64,000 nt of DNA from contig CM067537.1 of assembly GCA_034509925.1 (NCBI GenBank), forward strand, positions 5,580,001 through 5,644,000. Reading direction: 5' to 3'. Of this stretch, positions 62,919 to 64,000 are shown piece after piece. A program made the translations under genes and the position numbers. Positions within the stretch are counted from its first letter, which is position 1; each line of letters begins with the position of its first letter. Origin of the DNA: Hirudinaria manillensis (Eukaryota > Annelida > Clitellata > Hirudinida > Hirudinidae). The notes beneath the pieces were generated by a model, which did not search any database, was not told the origin of the DNA, and was given only the letters and a program-made list of their open reading frames with translations.

Positions 62919-63918
62919 AAATCTGTTCGTCCCGAACAGACATCCATTCCATTTTCATTTTTACTTTAGGAATAGGATCCGATCTTCCAACAATCCCATG
63001 GCTGCAAATCCCAGATCCATTTGCTCTGCCATCTTCGGGGATTTCTGTTTCCTCCTTTTTGCTTCTGCATCTCGCAAGTTTCAGTCGCGGAACATCGCCA
63101 TTTCTATGCATACCCTCCTGCTCCACGATGTCGCCAGATCCCAGACTCTCTACAGGATCACCTGCTCCACTCTCAATGCTAGGCACTCTCTCGAAATCCC
63201 GAGCACTCCCTTCTGTGATCTCCAATGGAGCCGAAACATCCGCTGGTAAATCCATGGCCTCTCCCGAAGACTTCATTTGCTCCAGTATTAACTCCGTGTG
63301 TTCTACTGGTAACTCTATGTGCTTCATCGGTAACTCCTCGGACTGCACTAAGAACTCCACAGGTTCTGCTGGTAAATCCATGGGCTGTTCTGTAGACTCT
63401 ACTTGTTCCACCATCAACTTCGTGTGCTTCACTGGTAACTCCTCTGGCGGTAACAATAACTTCACAGACTCTGCCGGTAAATCCATGGGCTCTTCCGAAA
63501 GCTCCACTTGCTCCACTAACACCTCCGTGAGCACTCTGGGCCCTGCTAACGTCTCGACCTGAACTGGTGACTCTATGGGCTCCAACGGCGAGTCCTCTGA
63601 GTCCGTCATCACGCACAGCGTTTCTGGAGACACGCACGCACTGTGTTCGGATGTGACTTCTAATGGCTCCATCCCAATGCCGCCAGAAACTGTACCTGGA
63701 ACAACGGACATGATTTGTTCTTCGTTGGCAACCTTTTTGCAGAATTCCTCTCCTTGTTCCTCGCAAGATGGGAGCACCACTTTGCTCTTGTCAGTAGAGT
63801 TTCCACACGAAACCAAAGAGGCATCTTGACACAGAACCGCTGTGTCTTCCACAACGCCCCTAATACTCCTTCTAATCTCATCTCTGATCTTTTTCATAAA
63901 ATCACAAAATTCCTCCAT
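62917..63918 (-). CDS. C-terminal open frame of the gypsy-like element, with internal repeats
   Basis: 333 codons from the first Met; the frame opens about 20 codons further upstream after a TGA near 63980. The product is Glu/Pro/Val-rich with a repeated module (PMDLPAE three times, EELPVKHTKL / EELPMKHIEL, MVEQVESTEQ / ILEQMKSSGE), period about 35-45 residues, ending in a basic segment. No RT, RNase H, integrase or chromodomain motif is seen. It may be an extra ORF (for example env position) or a host-acquired repeat. Ends exactly at the polypurine tract. Confidence 0.6.
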   Translation of the reverse strand: MEEFCDFMKKIRDEIRRSIRGVVEDTAVLCQDASLVSCGNSTDKSKVVLPSCEEQGEEFCKKVANEEQIMSVVPGTVSGGIGMEPLEVTSEHSACVSPETLCVMTDSEDSPLEPIESPVQVETLAGPRVLTEVLVEQVELSEEPMDLPAESVKLLLPPEELPVKHTKLMVEQVESTEQPMDLPAEPVEFLVQSEELPMKHIELPVEHTELILEQMKSSGEAMDLPADVSAPLEITEGSARDFERVPSIESGAGDPVESLGSGDIVEQEGMHRNGDVPRLKLARCRSKKEETEIPEDGRANGSGICSHGIVGRSDPIPKVKMKMEWMSVRDEQI

Positions 63919-64000
63919 TACATCCAGTTTCGTTACAAATATTTTCTTGAATTCATATTCCTCCGGGTCATGGCCATTCTGTCAGCCATGCCCCAAGTCG

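Larger units (their letters stand above)
62642..64000 (-). mobile_element. LTR retrotransposon, probably Ty3/gypsy, 3' end
   Basis: On the minus strand a purine-rich tract (AAGGAGGGGGCAA) leads into a 264-bp LTR with ends TGTTATAACCC...GGGTTATTACA. Upstream is a long open frame. A stop codon just before the polypurine tract after a RDEQI-like end is typical of metazoan Ty3/gypsy elements, but no RT or integrase is visible. The 5' LTR lies beyond the right edge. It is inserted in an intron of receptor E, antisense to it. Confidence 0.75.

Noticed and set aside
63059..63829. Plus-strand Ser-rich frames in the right-hand element
   Set aside because: Antisense shadows of the gypsy-like open frame, which is supported by its end at the polypurine tract.

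Overview
The window is animal nuclear DNA. It is AT-rich and crowded with simple repeats. The genes are split by many GT-AG introns and encode animal-type extracellular proteins (neurexin, EGF and calcium-binding EGF modules, WSC and F5/8-type lectin domains). The retroelements are also of animal type. I cannot name the species; an invertebrate is most likely.

Region 1 (1-6.3 kb, minus strand) holds the 3' part of a neurexin gene: LNS5, the third EGF and most of LNS6, on five exons. Its introns are full of GAT/ATC tracts and the gene runs off the left edge. Region 2 (6.3-26.3 kb) is mostly non-coding and microsatellite-rich. It contains a small three-exon secreted PAN/apple-like protein gene (10.3-11.5 kb, plus), the last exon of an unknown convergent gene (12.3-12.5 kb, minus), and an unknown single-pass membrane protein with a very acidic ectodomain (23.1-26.3 kb, plus).

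Region 3 (26.8-64 kb) is the most striking part. It is a head-to-tail array of at least five paralogous receptor genes, all on the plus strand: A 27.8-31.5, B 37.7-41.6, C 46.5-50.5, D 52.0-56.7 and E from 61.0 kb. Each encodes a signal peptide, an F5/8-type (fucolectin-like) lectin domain on two exons, two WSC domains on two exons each, a Cys-rich EGF-like module, two to four further EGF or calcium-binding EGF modules, and one C-terminal membrane helix. I followed genes A-D exon by exon; each closes as one uninterrupted frame of 575, 640, 622 and 636 codons. Genes A and B lie in a segmental duplication of about 8 kb. Each duplicate also carries an intronless 607-residue SPT5-like gene on the minus strand, with identical protein in both copies. 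Retroelements have broken up the array: an internally deleted LINE at 34.8-36.7 kb, a complete but RT-deleted Copia element with identical LTRs at 57.8-60.8 kb, and an LTR element, probably Ty3/gypsy, inside an intron of gene E from 62.6 kb to the right edge.

The likely logic is a birth-and-death family of surface lectin receptors evolving by tandem duplication, local conversion, exon gain and loss and transposon insertion. A role in recognition (immune, self/non-self or adhesion) is inference from architecture only.
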